Shown here: piece after piece, positions 29,701 to 39,765 of the stretch
Layout of the letters: each line of letters begins with the position of its first letter
Position numbering within the stretch: position 1 is the first letter of the stretch
Origin: Nostoc sp. 'Peltigera membranacea cyanobiont' 210A
GTDB taxonomy: Bacteria; Cyanobacteriota; Cyanobacteriia; Cyanobacteriales; Nostocaceae
Direction of reading: 5' to 3'
NCBI RefSeq assembly: GCF_002246015.1
Contig: NZ_NOLJ01000001.1
Location: 874,795-938,794, forward strand
DNA: 64,000 nt
The notes under the pieces: generated by a model
What the model was told of the DNA's origin: nothing
Database searches by the model: none
Seen by the model: only the letters and a program-made list of their open reading frames with translations
Program-made: the position numbers and the translations under genes

Positions 29701-29945
29701 AAAATACTGCTATTTCCTAAAACCATTATAGGAATTTTCATTCCAGGTAAGCAATGAAAAGTTGTACCCAAAATTCCGTGTCGAATAGCAACTTGTTCTA
29801 AAGCAGTTTTTAATATCTCTGGTTTAAGATTGCCTTCTAGAAGAAAAGCACATTGAGCTAAATAAGCTGAACTAGACTGCTGTAATAACCAAAGACGCTT
29901 TTGTTGAGTGGAAAGCTGAAACCCCTGAGTTATTTGATTTGACAT
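26742..29945 (-). CDS. NRPS module I-A(Asp)-T
   Basis: With the ATG at 29945 (chosen because MSNQITQGFQLS aligns with the starts of the other interface domains; a GTG at 29975 is in frame) the protein has 1067 aa. Domains: interface/C-like (about 5-430; LPSVCAD at 139-145 replaces HHxxxDG), adenylation (450-955) and carrier (965-1035, FDIGGHSL). Pocket residues read from AADLGNT, LKIVPS, ILGGE and NHYGPTEATVG give D-L-T-K-I-G-H-V-G-K, a classic aspartate code. A C domain followed by a hydroxylase domain ends the upstream 31020-39743 protein. The C-terminus is an unusual Arg/Ser repeat tail (RAQS-RAAS-RQS-RAHS-R). Confidence 0.92.
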   Translation of the reverse strand: MSNQITQGFQLSTQQKRLWLLQQSSSAYLAQCAFLLEGNLKPEILKTALEQVAIRHGILGTTFHCLPGMKIPIMVLGNSSILSWREIDLTHWEPKELSSKIAYFCQEGRSFRFEFEQGPLLHISLLKLDVHKYSLIISLPSVCADTRTLKNLATEISNSYSACLQGERLSEEVVQYLQFSEWQNQLLTDEDAETAKKYWHEQKLSTLASLKLPFEKQPLQPSKFEINCCRLDITFDVTAKIANLAQKYNTSTDVVLLACWQTLIWRLTRQPDIVIGMASDRRDYEELYNLLGLVATWLPIHSHLTPDLRFREVLELANQTIEAGAEWQDYFVPEPIENHEHLAFPIGFEFEQLPEKLVAGDVSFSLEQYYSCIEQFKIKLTCTQSEHSLTTEFYYDINYFSADTIERLAKEFQTLLTSVAANPEEKISQLEILSFSDRQQLLVEFNQTHLDNLQDKCIHQLFEAQVQKTPDKIAIVFEDQQLTYAQLNRKANQLANYLQQRGVKPEVLVGLCTERSLLMIIGLLGILKAGGAYLPLDPTLPKEGFASRLQDIEIPVILTQQRLVDSLPTDVAEIVCLDTDWDIIADRKDDNPASEVTAQNLVYVLFTSGSTGKPKGVAIEHRQLLNYLHGITQRLDLSTTTNFATVSTLAADLGNTGIFAALCTGGCLHILSIECATDSAALAKYCRTHPIDCLKIVPSHLATLLASAPSDSILPRQQLILGGEAASWQLIEQIRQQAPSSLIFNHYGPTEATVGVTTFAVENQQISTQTVPLGRPLANTQIYLLDELLQPVPIGVAGELYIGGAGLARGYLNQSDITAEKFIPNPFATGSRLYKSGDMARYLPDGNIEFIGRVDRQVKIRGFRIELGEIETILCQHLQVQQAVVSVREDNGNKSLVAYIVSKQQQILNVSELQRFLRQQLPEYMMPSTFIMLKALPLTPNGKVNHSALSESNGDRLELAATYEPPQNEVEQAIANIWQQMLHVEKVGIHDNFFDIGGHSLLLVQIHAKLREIFPTNISVINLFEHPTINSLAKYLTQKQTEIPSFEESTQRAQSRAASRQSRAHSR

Positions 29946-30058
29946 ACATTTCTTATTACTCTTGAGCAAGAACACACAATTTCACTAACCCACGCTGATT
30001 AATGCCAATTCTCTAAAATACAAAAATATCGATTAAATCTGAATCTCTTAATTACGAA

Positions 30059-30853
30059 TTACGAACTAGTACAATTTAGTGCTTTTCGGCAAATGAAACA
30101 GGCACTTTCAAACCCTTTATCTACTCCCAAATCCTGTTTTAATTCAAACATACTAATTTCTGTAAATCCTACTTGTTCTAATACCGATTTAACATCTGGT
30201 ACTGAATAAGGTTTTAAGAAAAAACTCCTGTCTGAACGTTGCCATAGCCCATTTACTAATTCAAATATGGTAGTTTCCTTTCGACCAATTTTATTTTCTG
30301 TGTCATAACTCCAAATATCTACCCAGACATTATCATCTTTAACACCGCCACCCGACTCATTATTTTGCCACTCTAACTCACATAATTCTTCAATATATAA
30401 TTCAAAGGCAAAAATCCCGTTTTCTAATAAGGCATTATACACATTTTGTAATGCATTTTTTAGTTCATCAATGCTGAGGATATAGTTGAGAACAACATCT
30501 GTTGAAATAGCTGCGTGAAAAGTTGGTGTTAATTTAAAAAAGCGGGCATCATCTAGAATAAATTTAGCATCTGGTGCATTTTCACGAGCAACATTCAGCA
30601 TTCTTTCAGAACTATCAAGTCCAGTTACTTGATAACCTCTTTTTAGAAGCCGTTGGGCAACTTGTCCTGTGCCGCAACCAAGATCAAAAATCTGCGCTCC
30701 TTCGGGAATATTTTGGAGGATTAACTTGTCTATAAACTCCAACACAATATCGTGCCGTTCTAGTTGACTTTTCAAGTCATAAATAGAAGCGATCGCATCA
30801 TGATTATTATTGCGTTGTTTTGAAGAGATCAACTGTTTATCCTCCTGTTGCAT
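30059..30853 (-). CDS. Class I SAM-dependent methyltransferase
   Basis: The 264-aa protein has motif I IFDLGCGTGQVAQRL (about 55-69), GLDSSERML and ILDDARFFKL, all typical of class I methyltransferases. It is a relative of the enzyme at 5772-6530. It sits between the two largest NRPS genes on the same strand, with gaps of 166 bp upstream and 113 bp downstream, so it probably acts on the same product. Whether it methylates an amine, a hydroxyl or a carboxylate is not visible. No strong Shine-Dalgarno sequence is seen before the ATG at 30853. Confidence 0.8.
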   Translation of the reverse strand: MQQEDKQLISSKQRNNNHDAIASIYDLKSQLERHDIVLEFIDKLILQNIPEGAQIFDLGCGTGQVAQRLLKRGYQVTGLDSSERMLNVARENAPDAKFILDDARFFKLTPTFHAAISTDVVLNYILSIDELKNALQNVYNALLENGIFAFELYIEELCELEWQNNESGGGVKDDNVWVDIWSYDTENKIGRKETTIFELVNGLWQRSDRSFFLKPYSVPDVKSVLEQVGFTEISMFELKQDLGVDKGFESACFICRKALNCTSS

Positions 30854-31019
30854 AGTTGAACTTAAGACATTGCTAAATTATATTCTTGAATTCAAAAATT
30901 AAATTTTTAATTTCGAGGCTCTATCATTAAAAATGACGATCCCGCTTTGCTAAAAGAGTGCCAAAACTCCAATTTGTCGCTACGTCTCTGTGTTAAAAAT
31001 TTCAGGTTTACCCTATTCA

Positions 31020-34000
31020 TCAACTCAGCGTTTCCTTAATCATTTCTCCCATTGCCACCACAATTTTACGAGAACCTACATAAGGATTTCGCCCGTGGGC
31101 AGTCAGCATATTATCTAGCATTAAAATATCACCTCGTTCCCAAGAAAAACTAGTTTGACACTGCTGATAAACTTCATTTATTTCAGCAATAACTGAGTCT
31201 TCTATAGAAGTACCATCCCCGTAATAGACATTACGCGGTAGCTGTTGCTCTCCAAATGTAGATAATAGAGATTCTCGAACTTCTGCATCCAAATAGGCTA
31301 TATGGTGTAACTGAATTTGATTGAAAAATACAGGTTCACTTGTTTTTGGATGTACCGCCAAAGCTGGACGAACTTGGCGAGTAATTAAACTGTTATTATC
31401 ATACCATTCAACATCAATTTTGGCTTGACGGCAATAATTTTCTACAACCAATTTATTATTGGTACGAAAGAAATTTTGCCAGCTAACATCCAGACTATTG
31501 GTATAGTGACGGACATACATTAATTGTTTTTGTTCTAATCTTTCTCGGAGTTTGGGATTGATTAGTCTGTAAGCTTTGCGACAGTCTATAATCGGCGTTT
31601 CTCCACCTTGTCGTGCTGGTTGCACGCAGAAAAACCAAATCTTCAGAGGCCACTGATGTAAATGAGAACTTTCATTATGAAAAAGGATTGCTTTGTCAGG
31701 TGGATAAGGAGTAGAGCCATAAACTTTACCACCTTCACCAGTGCGGGGTAAGTCGCCATACTCAGCAAATAAATTGGGACAAATTGTTTGAGCGAAGTTT
31801 TCAAACTCTGAAACTGATTTTATATTAAAACCTCTAAATAAAATCGCTCCATGTTTTAATAATTCTGTCTCTAGATATTCTCGATTATTCTCTACCCAAG
31901 ATAGTAAGTCAACTTCTGTAGTATTTGGTTGAATTACAAGAGGAAAATTTTGTCCTGCTTGTAGATAGTCTGTTTTAATTAATTGCTCTGCTATGAGACT
32001 AACAGCTTTCGGAGCAATGCTCATAAATTTTTGTCTTTTAGCAGCTTTACGCTCCTGTTGTTGCATAGTTTGTTGTGCCTTCTCTGCTTCTGTAAGCATT
32101 TCTAATGTATTGATGTAGCTTTCAGGTTGGCTGATAATACTATTGATTAATGTTTTCCAATATTTTGTAAATATTGTGATAGTATCTGCGGCAAATAGAT
32201 CAGCGTTATATTGCCATTTACCTTCTATACCTTGTTCGGTTTCTGTGAGAAATAAGGCTAAATCGAATCTAGAATTCTTGGTTTCTAATTCTAGTAATTT
32301 TAAGTTTAGTCCTGGTAATTCTAAGGCTGATGTCGGTGTATTTTGCAGGACAAACAATACCTGAAATAATGGAACTGTATTGCTTAAATGGCGCTCAGGT
32401 TGTAATTCTCTAACTAATTCGTCAAAGGGTAAATCTTGATGAGCATAAGCTGATAGTGTCTGAGTGCGAACACGTTGCAACAACTCTAAGAAAGTGGGAT
32501 TAGCACTTAAATCAGTGCGTAGGATTAATAAGTTAATGAAAAAGCCTATTAATGGTTCAATTTCTGCTTGGTTGCGGTTGGCAACATCAGTGCCAACAAC
32601 AATATCATCTTGCTTAGTGTAGCGTTGCAGTAAGATTTTAAAACTCGCCAGCAGTGTCATAAATAAGGTTACACCTTCTTGCTGGGCAAGCTGTCGCACT
32701 TCTTGCACGACTGACGCAGGTATCACAAAACTATGACTAGCACCCCGGTTAGTCTTCACTTCTGCACGAGGACGGGTTGTGGGTAGTTGCAATATAGGTA
32801 GGTTTGCTAATTGCTGCTTCCAGTAGGTGAGTAAAGCTTCTCGTTTTTCACCTTGCAAATGTTGACGTTGCCAAACTGCAAAGTCTGCATACTGGACGGG
32901 TAATTTTGCTAAAGGAGAGGCTTCTCCCGCAGAAAAAGCGGTATAAAGTGCTGCTAACTCCCGAATTAATAAACCCGTTGACCAGCCATCAAAAACGATA
33001 TGGTGGATAGTGAACAGTAAAATGTGTTCTTGTTCGTCTAGTTGTAAAAGTGTGCATCTGAGCAACGGTGCTTGAGTAAAATCAAAGGGACATTGAAATT
33101 CCTCAACACTCAAACGCTGAATTTCCACTTCTCGTTCAGCGTCCGACAATTCCTGTAAGTTTACCACAGGTATTTTTAGCTGCACATTGGGGACAATTAC
33201 CTGTAATGGTTCCCCATCTACCAAAGTAAAGGTAGTGCGTAAAATTTCGTGGCGACAGATAATTTCGTTAATGCTTTCCTCTAACGCCTCTACATTCAAC
33301 TCACCGACGAGATGAACTGCTGCGGGCATATTGTAAATACCGCTATCAGGGTTAATTTGTTCTAATAACCATAATCTAGCTTGGGCAAAGGATAGAGGTA
33401 AATTGCGATTGCGAGGAACAGGTGTAATAGCAGAAACACCCTGATGACTAGCTTCTTGAATATTTTTAGCTAGTTCTGCAATGGTAGGAAATTCAAATAA
33501 AGACTGAAGCAGTATATTCACTCCCAGAGTTTTAGCAATGCGAGAAATAATTTGAGTTGCTAATAAAGAATGTCCGCCTAGTTCAAAGAAATTCTCGTGA
33601 ATTCCTACTTGATTCACACCCAAAACTTGAGTCCAAATTCCGGCTAATACTTCTTCTACTGGATGACGGGTAGCAACAAAATTACTTGTCTCTAAATGAG
33701 TATTTTCTGGCGTAGGTAAAGCACGACAGTTAACTTTTCCATTGGGTGTTAATGGTATTTCTGCCAAGAACATAAAAGCATTCGGTATCATGTACTCAGG
33801 CAGTTTTTGCCGTAAATACTGCCGTAGTTCATCAGTATCAGCGTTTTCAGCAACTAAATAAGCAACTAAACGCTGGTTTCCCGATCCATCTTCTCGAACC
33901 ATGACTACACATTGATGTACTGCGGGGTGTTGTTCTAACACCGCTTCAATTTCCCCTAACTCAATGCGGAAACCTCGGAGTTTTACTTGAGAATCAATAC

Positions 34001-37000
34001 GTCCTAAGTATTCAATTTCTCCATTGGGTAGATAACGGGCTAAATCACCAGTTTTGTAGAGTAATGTTTTGGAATTAAATCGATTAGTAATAAACTTTTC
34101 TTTAGTTAATTCTGGCTGATTAAAGTAACCCCGTGCTAATCCTACACCACCAATATATATTTCTCCCGAAATTCCAACGGGTAGAGGTTGCAAATATTTG
34201 TCTAAAATATATATTTGGGTATTAGCTAGAGGATGACCAATAGAAATTGGTTTTTCACTATCACTTATTTGATAAATTGTAGACCAAATAGTTGTTTCTG
34301 TGGGCCCGTATAAATTCCAAATCTGAGAACATCTTTGGCATAATTGGCGAGCTAAACTTTGGGGTAAGGCTTCGCCACCACAGAGAATTTTGAGTTGAGA
34401 ATTTCCTTCCCAGCCTGCATCTAATAACATTCGCCAAGTTGCAGGGGTAGCTTGCATAACAGTTGCAGCAGAATTATTCAGTTGTTGTAATAACTGTGCG
34501 CCGTCGGTTGCAATTTCTCGACTAGCAAGAATTACTTTGGCTCCCACTGTTAGGGGAAGGAAGATTTCTAAAACTGCAATATCAAAAGATAGGGTAGTGA
34601 CTGAAAGCAAACTATCTTGATGGCTTAAGTGTAATTCCTGCTGCATAGCAGTAAGGAAATTTACTACATTTTCATGAGTAATTTGTACACCTTTGGGTTT
34701 GCCAGTGGAGCCGGAGGTATAGATTGTATACATCAAATTATCCGGCTCGATATTGCTGTTAGAAGTGATTATTTCTTGGATAGCAATGCTTTCCCAGTTG
34801 CTATCTAAACAGATAACTTGGGCGTGATGGGGTGGAAGATTTGGTAATAAATGTTGCTGGGTTAATAAGACTGAGGTTTGGGAGTCTTGGAGCATATACG
34901 CCAAACGCTCTTGAGGAAATGTTGGATCTAGAGGTATGTATGCACCACCTGCTTTGAGAATGGCGAGGAGGGCGACGATCATGGGTAAAGAGCGATCGCA
35001 ACAAATCCCCACTAATACTTCTCTACCTACACCTAAGCTGCTTAAATAGTGTGCTAGCTGATTTGCTTTTTCGTCTAGTTCTTTGTAAGTTAACTGCTGT
35101 GAGCCAGCTATCACAGCGATCGCATCTGGTGTCTTAGCTACCTGGGCGCTAAACAACTCATGCACGCAGACATGAGGATAATCAGCTTCTGTATAATTCC
35201 ATTCCCTTAAAATTTGCTGCTGTTCTGCTGGCGTAAGTATAGACAACTCTGATATAGACTTATCTGGATGCTTAACGATATCTGTTAACAAAGTTGTTAA
35301 ATGCCTCAGCATAGATTTAATGTTATCGGCATCAAATAAATCACTGTTATACTCTAATTCTCCAACTAAACCCTCAACATTATCAGTAAAAGACAAACTC
35401 AAATCAAACCTAGCCGTATCATTTTCTATCGGCAAATATTCCAAATTCAAACCTGATAGCTTCAACCCATCTCCAGGCATATTTTGCAGCGCGAACATTA
35501 CCTGAAATACTGGTGTATGACTGAGACTACGCTGGAGTTGTAATTCTTCTACTAATAATTCAAATGGCAAATCTTGATGAGTGTATGCTCCTAGAGTGAT
35601 TTCTCTTACTTGTTTAAGCAAGTTGATGAAACTAGAATTTTCCTCTAGTTTAGTTCGCAAGACTACAGTATTTACAAAGAAGCCAATTAACCCTTCAATT
35701 TCGCTACGATTACGGTTAGCAATAGGCGAACCGACTAAAATATCTGCCTGTCCAGAGTAACGATAAAGCAGAGTTTTAAACGCTGCTAATAAAGTCATAA
35801 ATAACGTTATACCTTGCTTTTGACTCAAAGCTTTTAGCTCATTTGTCAAAGCTGGAGACAGCACAAATGTCTGCTTTTTACCAGCAAAGGTTTGCTGCTT
35901 GGGGCGCGGTTTAGCAATAAGAAGTTCTAATACTGGTAAATCACCACTTAATTGTTGTTTCCAATATTCCATCTGAGATGCCAAAACTTCTTTCTGTAAC
36001 CATGTTCTTTGCCAAACGGCAAAATCTACATATTGAATAGGTAAACTGGCTAATTCACAAGATTTACCTGTGCAGAAAGACTCATAAAAGGTAGCTAATT
36101 CTTTAATAATTATTCCTGCTGACCAACCATCAGCAACTATGTGGTGTATTGTGAACAGTAAAATATATTCCTGTTCGGCTAACTGCAATAGGACAACATT
36201 TAATAATGGTGCGCTAGTTAAATTAAAAGAACGTTGCGCTTGAATTATAGCCCTGCGTTTGGTTTCTATTTCCCGGTGTTCTGGTGTTAAATTCTGTAAA
36301 TTTACTACAGGTAATGTAATACTAACTTCCGAGTTAATTATCTGCCGTGGTTCTCCATTTTCACTTACAAAAGTAGTACGTAAAGCTTCATGGCGACGGA
36401 TAATTTCGTTGAAACTTTGTTCTAATCCTGTAATGTTAAGTTGTCCTTTTAGTTGTACTGCCCTCGATAGATTGTAAGCAGAACTTCCGGGTTGTAATTG
36501 GTCTAAAAACCACAGTCTTTGTTGAGCAAAGGATAATGGTAAATTATCTTCTCGTGTGACTTTCTCTATAGGTAAAACAGCTAGTTGTTGTCCCTCTCTC
36601 AGTGCGGCTTCAACACATTGCGCCAGTTCAGTTACTGTTGGCGACTCAAACAAACTGCGTAAGGGTAATTCAACCTGAAAAGCTTCTCGTATCTGGGACA
36701 TAACTTGTGTCGCTAACAGGGAATGTCCACCTAATTCAAAAAAGTTTTCTTCAATTCCTACTTGTTTAACATTGAGAATTTTTGCCCATATCCCCGCTAA
36801 GACTTCTTCTACAGGGGTACGTGGTGCGGTAATAGCACTTTTTATTTGTTGTGATAATTCTTCTGGTGCAGGTAATGCTTGGCGATTCACCTTACCATTA
36901 GGAGTCAGAGGTAAAGCCTCTAAAATGGCAAAGTTAGAGGGCAACATATAATTAGGCAAGTTATCCTGTAAAAACTTATTAAGCGCATTCAAATCTATAG

Positions 37001-39743
37001 CTTCTGAGTTAGCAGGAACTAAATAAGCTATTAATCGCTTATCCCCAGTTTCACTTTCCCGCGTCACTACCACAGCTTCCCGCACTTGGGGATATTCAGT
37101 TAATATTGCGTCTATTTCTGCTAATTCAATCCTAAAACCACGAATTTTAACTTGATAATCACTACGTCCAATAAATTCGATTGTGCCATCTGGTAAGTAA
37201 CGTCCTAAATCCCCTGTTTTATAAAGTCTTGCTCCTGATTGATGGCTAAAATAATTAGGAATGAATCTCTCGGCAGTTAGTTCAGGATGCTGCATATAGC
37301 ATCTAGCTAAACCTGCACCACCAATATATATTTCACCTTTGATTCCAATAGGAGTCAACTGTAAGTTATTGTCCAGAATATAAACTTGTGTATTAGCAAT
37401 TGATTTCCCAAGAGGAACTGTTTTAGTTGTTAAATTTACCTCTGTAATTAAATGAGTGAGTACACCAACAGTGCTTTCTGTGGGGCCATAATGGTTAAAT
37501 ATCTGGCAATCGGGTACTAACTGGCGAACTTGCTCAATTAACTGCCAGTTAGCAGCTTCACCACCTAAAATTAGTCGTTGACGAGGCAGGATAGATTGGG
37601 GTGTAGGAGATAACAGAAGGGAACTAAGGTGAGAAGGAACAATTTTGAGGCAATCTATAGGGTGTTTGTGGCAATATTCTGTTAAGGCAACTGGATCGGT
37701 AGCACGATCATAGGAGATGATATGTAGACATCCTCCTGTGCAAAGTGCAGGGAAGAGAACAGTGTTACCTAAGTCTGCGGCTAGAGTGGAAACTAATGCA
37801 AAGTTGCAGGTGGAATTGGTAGGTAGTTTTAAACTATCAATGATGGCATAGACATAATTAAGAATTTGCTGATGTTCAATGGCAACTCCTTTGGGTTTAC
37901 CTGTGGAACCAGAGGTAAATAATATATAAGCTAGATGATTATTGTTTACCTGGCAGTTAGGATTAATATCAGTTTCATTAGAAATCGTTCGCCATTGTGC
38001 ATCCAAATTAATGACTTGCATCTGTTCTGTATTAGCTACTTCTGATAATCTATTTGCTACGCAAGTATTAGTAATCAAAAAGGAGGCTTGGATATCTTTT
38101 AAACGTGATGCTAAACTCTTGGGTGGAATCCCTGGATCTAAGGGTATGTATGCTCCACCAGCCTTGAGAATGCCTAAAATACTTACAATCATATCAGTAG
38201 AACGTTCTAGGCAAATTCCCACTAATATCTCTGCTCCTACTCCTTGTTTTTGCAAGTAGTGAGCTAATTGATTGCCCTTTTGATTGAGTTGTTGATATGT
38301 GAGTTTTTCATCTTCAAAAACTACAGCAATCTGATTAGGAGTTTTTTGTACTTGTGCTTCAAATATTTGGTTAATTAACAGATTTTTGGGATATTTCTTT
38401 TGGATATTGTTGTAGAGTAGCTGTGTTCTTTCAGGATCGCCGAGGATTTCTAATTGGTAAATTTGTTTTTCTGGGCGAGCGATCGCACTAGCTAATATAT
38501 TGTTAAATTGTCTAGTTAAAATTTCAATATAGTCTGAATTAAATAAGTTTGAATCATAGTGAAAGTCTGTGATTAATTTGTTGTTTTTACGAATACATCT
38601 CAATTTAATATTAAATTGTTCAACACAAGAGTATTGCTGATAAATCGAAAAGACAGTATTAGCATTTACATACTTAGCTGATTGTTCTAAAAACTCAAAG
38701 CATAAAGGTGAAAAATGTGAATTATTTGGCGCTAAATCTGCTATATTCTTCCAGGTAAAATAAGGATGATATTTGAAGCTATCAGCCAGATTATTTTTAG
38801 ATAAAATTTCGATAAATGTACTTTCTTTGTCTAGCTCGATATTAATAGGTAAATATTTAGCAAATAAACCTATAGCATCTTCCAATTCTTGGTAGTTCCG
38901 TCCATCACAACCAATTCCAATAATGACATTTGATTGCTGGGTAATCCGCCAGATTAAAATCTGCCAACAAGTTAATAAAACGTTATAGATAGAAGTATTA
39001 TATTGCTGAACTAGTATTTCTAACTGTGCCACCAATTCAGGAGTAATAGTGATAGATTGTATTTGCGGCTGAAATGTTGATTTTAAAGTAGTTTGTTGTT
39101 CCCAAGGTAACTTTAAGGTTGTCAACGCAGCAATATTTTGTTTACGCCAATAATCTCTCCCCGCTTCTGTATCTTCTCCCTCCAACAATTCATTTTGCCA
39201 TTCAGCTAAATCTGCATATTGTAGCGGTTCATTATCTAACTCTTTTCCCTGAAAACAAGCTGCATAAGATTGGCTGATTTCTCGCACCAAAATATTTAGT
39301 GATGTTGCGTCTGCACAAAGGGCAGGTAAGCAGATCATTAGAATATACTTTTCTGAAGATAAAGTAACTAAAGATAAGCGCAACAGAGAACCATATTGTA
39401 GATCAAATACTTCTTGGTTAAATTGCTCAAATAAGCTTGATAATAATTCTTCTTGTTGTTGATGGCTGCAACTACTGAAGTCGTAGTTTTCACCCCAAGT
39501 AATATTTTTATTTGTAATTACTTGCAATGGGATAGACATCCCTGGCAAACAATGAAAGTTAGTCCGAAGTATTTCATGACGATTGACAACCTGTTCTAAG
39601 GCTTGCTTCAAGATGTTGATATCTATAACGCCTTCAATTAAAACAGCACATTGAGAATGATAGGGAAGACTATTAGTTTCTTGCAATTGCCACAAATGTC
39701 TTTGCTGAGGTGAGAGGCGAAAACCTTGCATTTCTTCTAACAT
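31020..39743 (-). CDS. NRPS I-A(Asp)-T-C-A(Gly)-T-C with fused hydroxylase 2
   Basis: The ATG at 39743, nine nt behind CGGAG and 22 nt after the preceding stop, gives 2907 aa. Approximate layout: interface domain 1-430 (LPALCAD at 139-145), A1 460-960, T1 970-1045, C1 1065-1490 (HHIVADG), A2 1510-2010, T2 2020-2095, C2 2110-2530 (HHIVFDG), TauD/SyrP hydroxylase 2580-2907. A1 pocket residues D-L-T-K-I-G-H-V-G-K indicate Asp; A2 residues D-I-L-Q-L-G-L-I-W-K indicate Gly. The hydroxylase has HxE in FHNESSH (near 2690) and distal His2883. C2 and the hydroxylase lie just ahead of the next I-A(Asp)-T protein, so they probably serve it. Substrates are inferred from code; domains are clear. Confidence 0.94.
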   Translation of the reverse strand: MLEEMQGFRLSPQQRHLWQLQETNSLPYHSQCAVLIEGVIDINILKQALEQVVNRHEILRTNFHCLPGMSIPLQVITNKNITWGENYDFSSCSHQQQEELLSSLFEQFNQEVFDLQYGSLLRLSLVTLSSEKYILMICLPALCADATSLNILVREISQSYAACFQGKELDNEPLQYADLAEWQNELLEGEDTEAGRDYWRKQNIAALTTLKLPWEQQTTLKSTFQPQIQSITITPELVAQLEILVQQYNTSIYNVLLTCWQILIWRITQQSNVIIGIGCDGRNYQELEDAIGLFAKYLPINIELDKESTFIEILSKNNLADSFKYHPYFTWKNIADLAPNNSHFSPLCFEFLEQSAKYVNANTVFSIYQQYSCVEQFNIKLRCIRKNNKLITDFHYDSNLFNSDYIEILTRQFNNILASAIARPEKQIYQLEILGDPERTQLLYNNIQKKYPKNLLINQIFEAQVQKTPNQIAVVFEDEKLTYQQLNQKGNQLAHYLQKQGVGAEILVGICLERSTDMIVSILGILKAGGAYIPLDPGIPPKSLASRLKDIQASFLITNTCVANRLSEVANTEQMQVINLDAQWRTISNETDINPNCQVNNNHLAYILFTSGSTGKPKGVAIEHQQILNYVYAIIDSLKLPTNSTCNFALVSTLAADLGNTVLFPALCTGGCLHIISYDRATDPVALTEYCHKHPIDCLKIVPSHLSSLLLSPTPQSILPRQRLILGGEAANWQLIEQVRQLVPDCQIFNHYGPTESTVGVLTHLITEVNLTTKTVPLGKSIANTQVYILDNNLQLTPIGIKGEIYIGGAGLARCYMQHPELTAERFIPNYFSHQSGARLYKTGDLGRYLPDGTIEFIGRSDYQVKIRGFRIELAEIDAILTEYPQVREAVVVTRESETGDKRLIAYLVPANSEAIDLNALNKFLQDNLPNYMLPSNFAILEALPLTPNGKVNRQALPAPEELSQQIKSAITAPRTPVEEVLAGIWAKILNVKQVGIEENFFELGGHSLLATQVMSQIREAFQVELPLRSLFESPTVTELAQCVEAALREGQQLAVLPIEKVTREDNLPLSFAQQRLWFLDQLQPGSSAYNLSRAVQLKGQLNITGLEQSFNEIIRRHEALRTTFVSENGEPRQIINSEVSITLPVVNLQNLTPEHREIETKRRAIIQAQRSFNLTSAPLLNVVLLQLAEQEYILLFTIHHIVADGWSAGIIIKELATFYESFCTGKSCELASLPIQYVDFAVWQRTWLQKEVLASQMEYWKQQLSGDLPVLELLIAKPRPKQQTFAGKKQTFVLSPALTNELKALSQKQGITLFMTLLAAFKTLLYRYSGQADILVGSPIANRNRSEIEGLIGFFVNTVVLRTKLEENSSFINLLKQVREITLGAYTHQDLPFELLVEELQLQRSLSHTPVFQVMFALQNMPGDGLKLSGLNLEYLPIENDTARFDLSLSFTDNVEGLVGELEYNSDLFDADNIKSMLRHLTTLLTDIVKHPDKSISELSILTPAEQQQILREWNYTEADYPHVCVHELFSAQVAKTPDAIAVIAGSQQLTYKELDEKANQLAHYLSSLGVGREVLVGICCDRSLPMIVALLAILKAGGAYIPLDPTFPQERLAYMLQDSQTSVLLTQQHLLPNLPPHHAQVICLDSNWESIAIQEIITSNSNIEPDNLMYTIYTSGSTGKPKGVQITHENVVNFLTAMQQELHLSHQDSLLSVTTLSFDIAVLEIFLPLTVGAKVILASREIATDGAQLLQQLNNSAATVMQATPATWRMLLDAGWEGNSQLKILCGGEALPQSLARQLCQRCSQIWNLYGPTETTIWSTIYQISDSEKPISIGHPLANTQIYILDKYLQPLPVGISGEIYIGGVGLARGYFNQPELTKEKFITNRFNSKTLLYKTGDLARYLPNGEIEYLGRIDSQVKLRGFRIELGEIEAVLEQHPAVHQCVVMVREDGSGNQRLVAYLVAENADTDELRQYLRQKLPEYMIPNAFMFLAEIPLTPNGKVNCRALPTPENTHLETSNFVATRHPVEEVLAGIWTQVLGVNQVGIHENFFELGGHSLLATQIISRIAKTLGVNILLQSLFEFPTIAELAKNIQEASHQGVSAITPVPRNRNLPLSFAQARLWLLEQINPDSGIYNMPAAVHLVGELNVEALEESINEIICRHEILRTTFTLVDGEPLQVIVPNVQLKIPVVNLQELSDAEREVEIQRLSVEEFQCPFDFTQAPLLRCTLLQLDEQEHILLFTIHHIVFDGWSTGLLIRELAALYTAFSAGEASPLAKLPVQYADFAVWQRQHLQGEKREALLTYWKQQLANLPILQLPTTRPRAEVKTNRGASHSFVIPASVVQEVRQLAQQEGVTLFMTLLASFKILLQRYTKQDDIVVGTDVANRNQAEIEPLIGFFINLLILRTDLSANPTFLELLQRVRTQTLSAYAHQDLPFDELVRELQPERHLSNTVPLFQVLFVLQNTPTSALELPGLNLKLLELETKNSRFDLALFLTETEQGIEGKWQYNADLFAADTITIFTKYWKTLINSIISQPESYINTLEMLTEAEKAQQTMQQQERKAAKRQKFMSIAPKAVSLIAEQLIKTDYLQAGQNFPLVIQPNTTEVDLLSWVENNREYLETELLKHGAILFRGFNIKSVSEFENFAQTICPNLFAEYGDLPRTGEGGKVYGSTPYPPDKAILFHNESSHLHQWPLKIWFFCVQPARQGGETPIIDCRKAYRLINPKLRERLEQKQLMYVRHYTNSLDVSWQNFFRTNNKLVVENYCRQAKIDVEWYDNNSLITRQVRPALAVHPKTSEPVFFNQIQLHHIAYLDAEVRESLLSTFGEQQLPRNVYYGDGTSIEDSVIAEINEVYQQCQTSFSWERGDILMLDNMLTAHGRNPYVGSRKIVVAMGEMIKETLS

Positions 39744-39765
39744 TAGTAATTCTCCGTACTTGGCA

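Noticed and set aside
6574..39743. Interface domains read as degenerate, dead condensation domains from gene decay
   Set aside because: The replacement motif LPxxCAD is conserved in all three copies at the same position and each pairs with a hydroxylase, which fits a maintained function.
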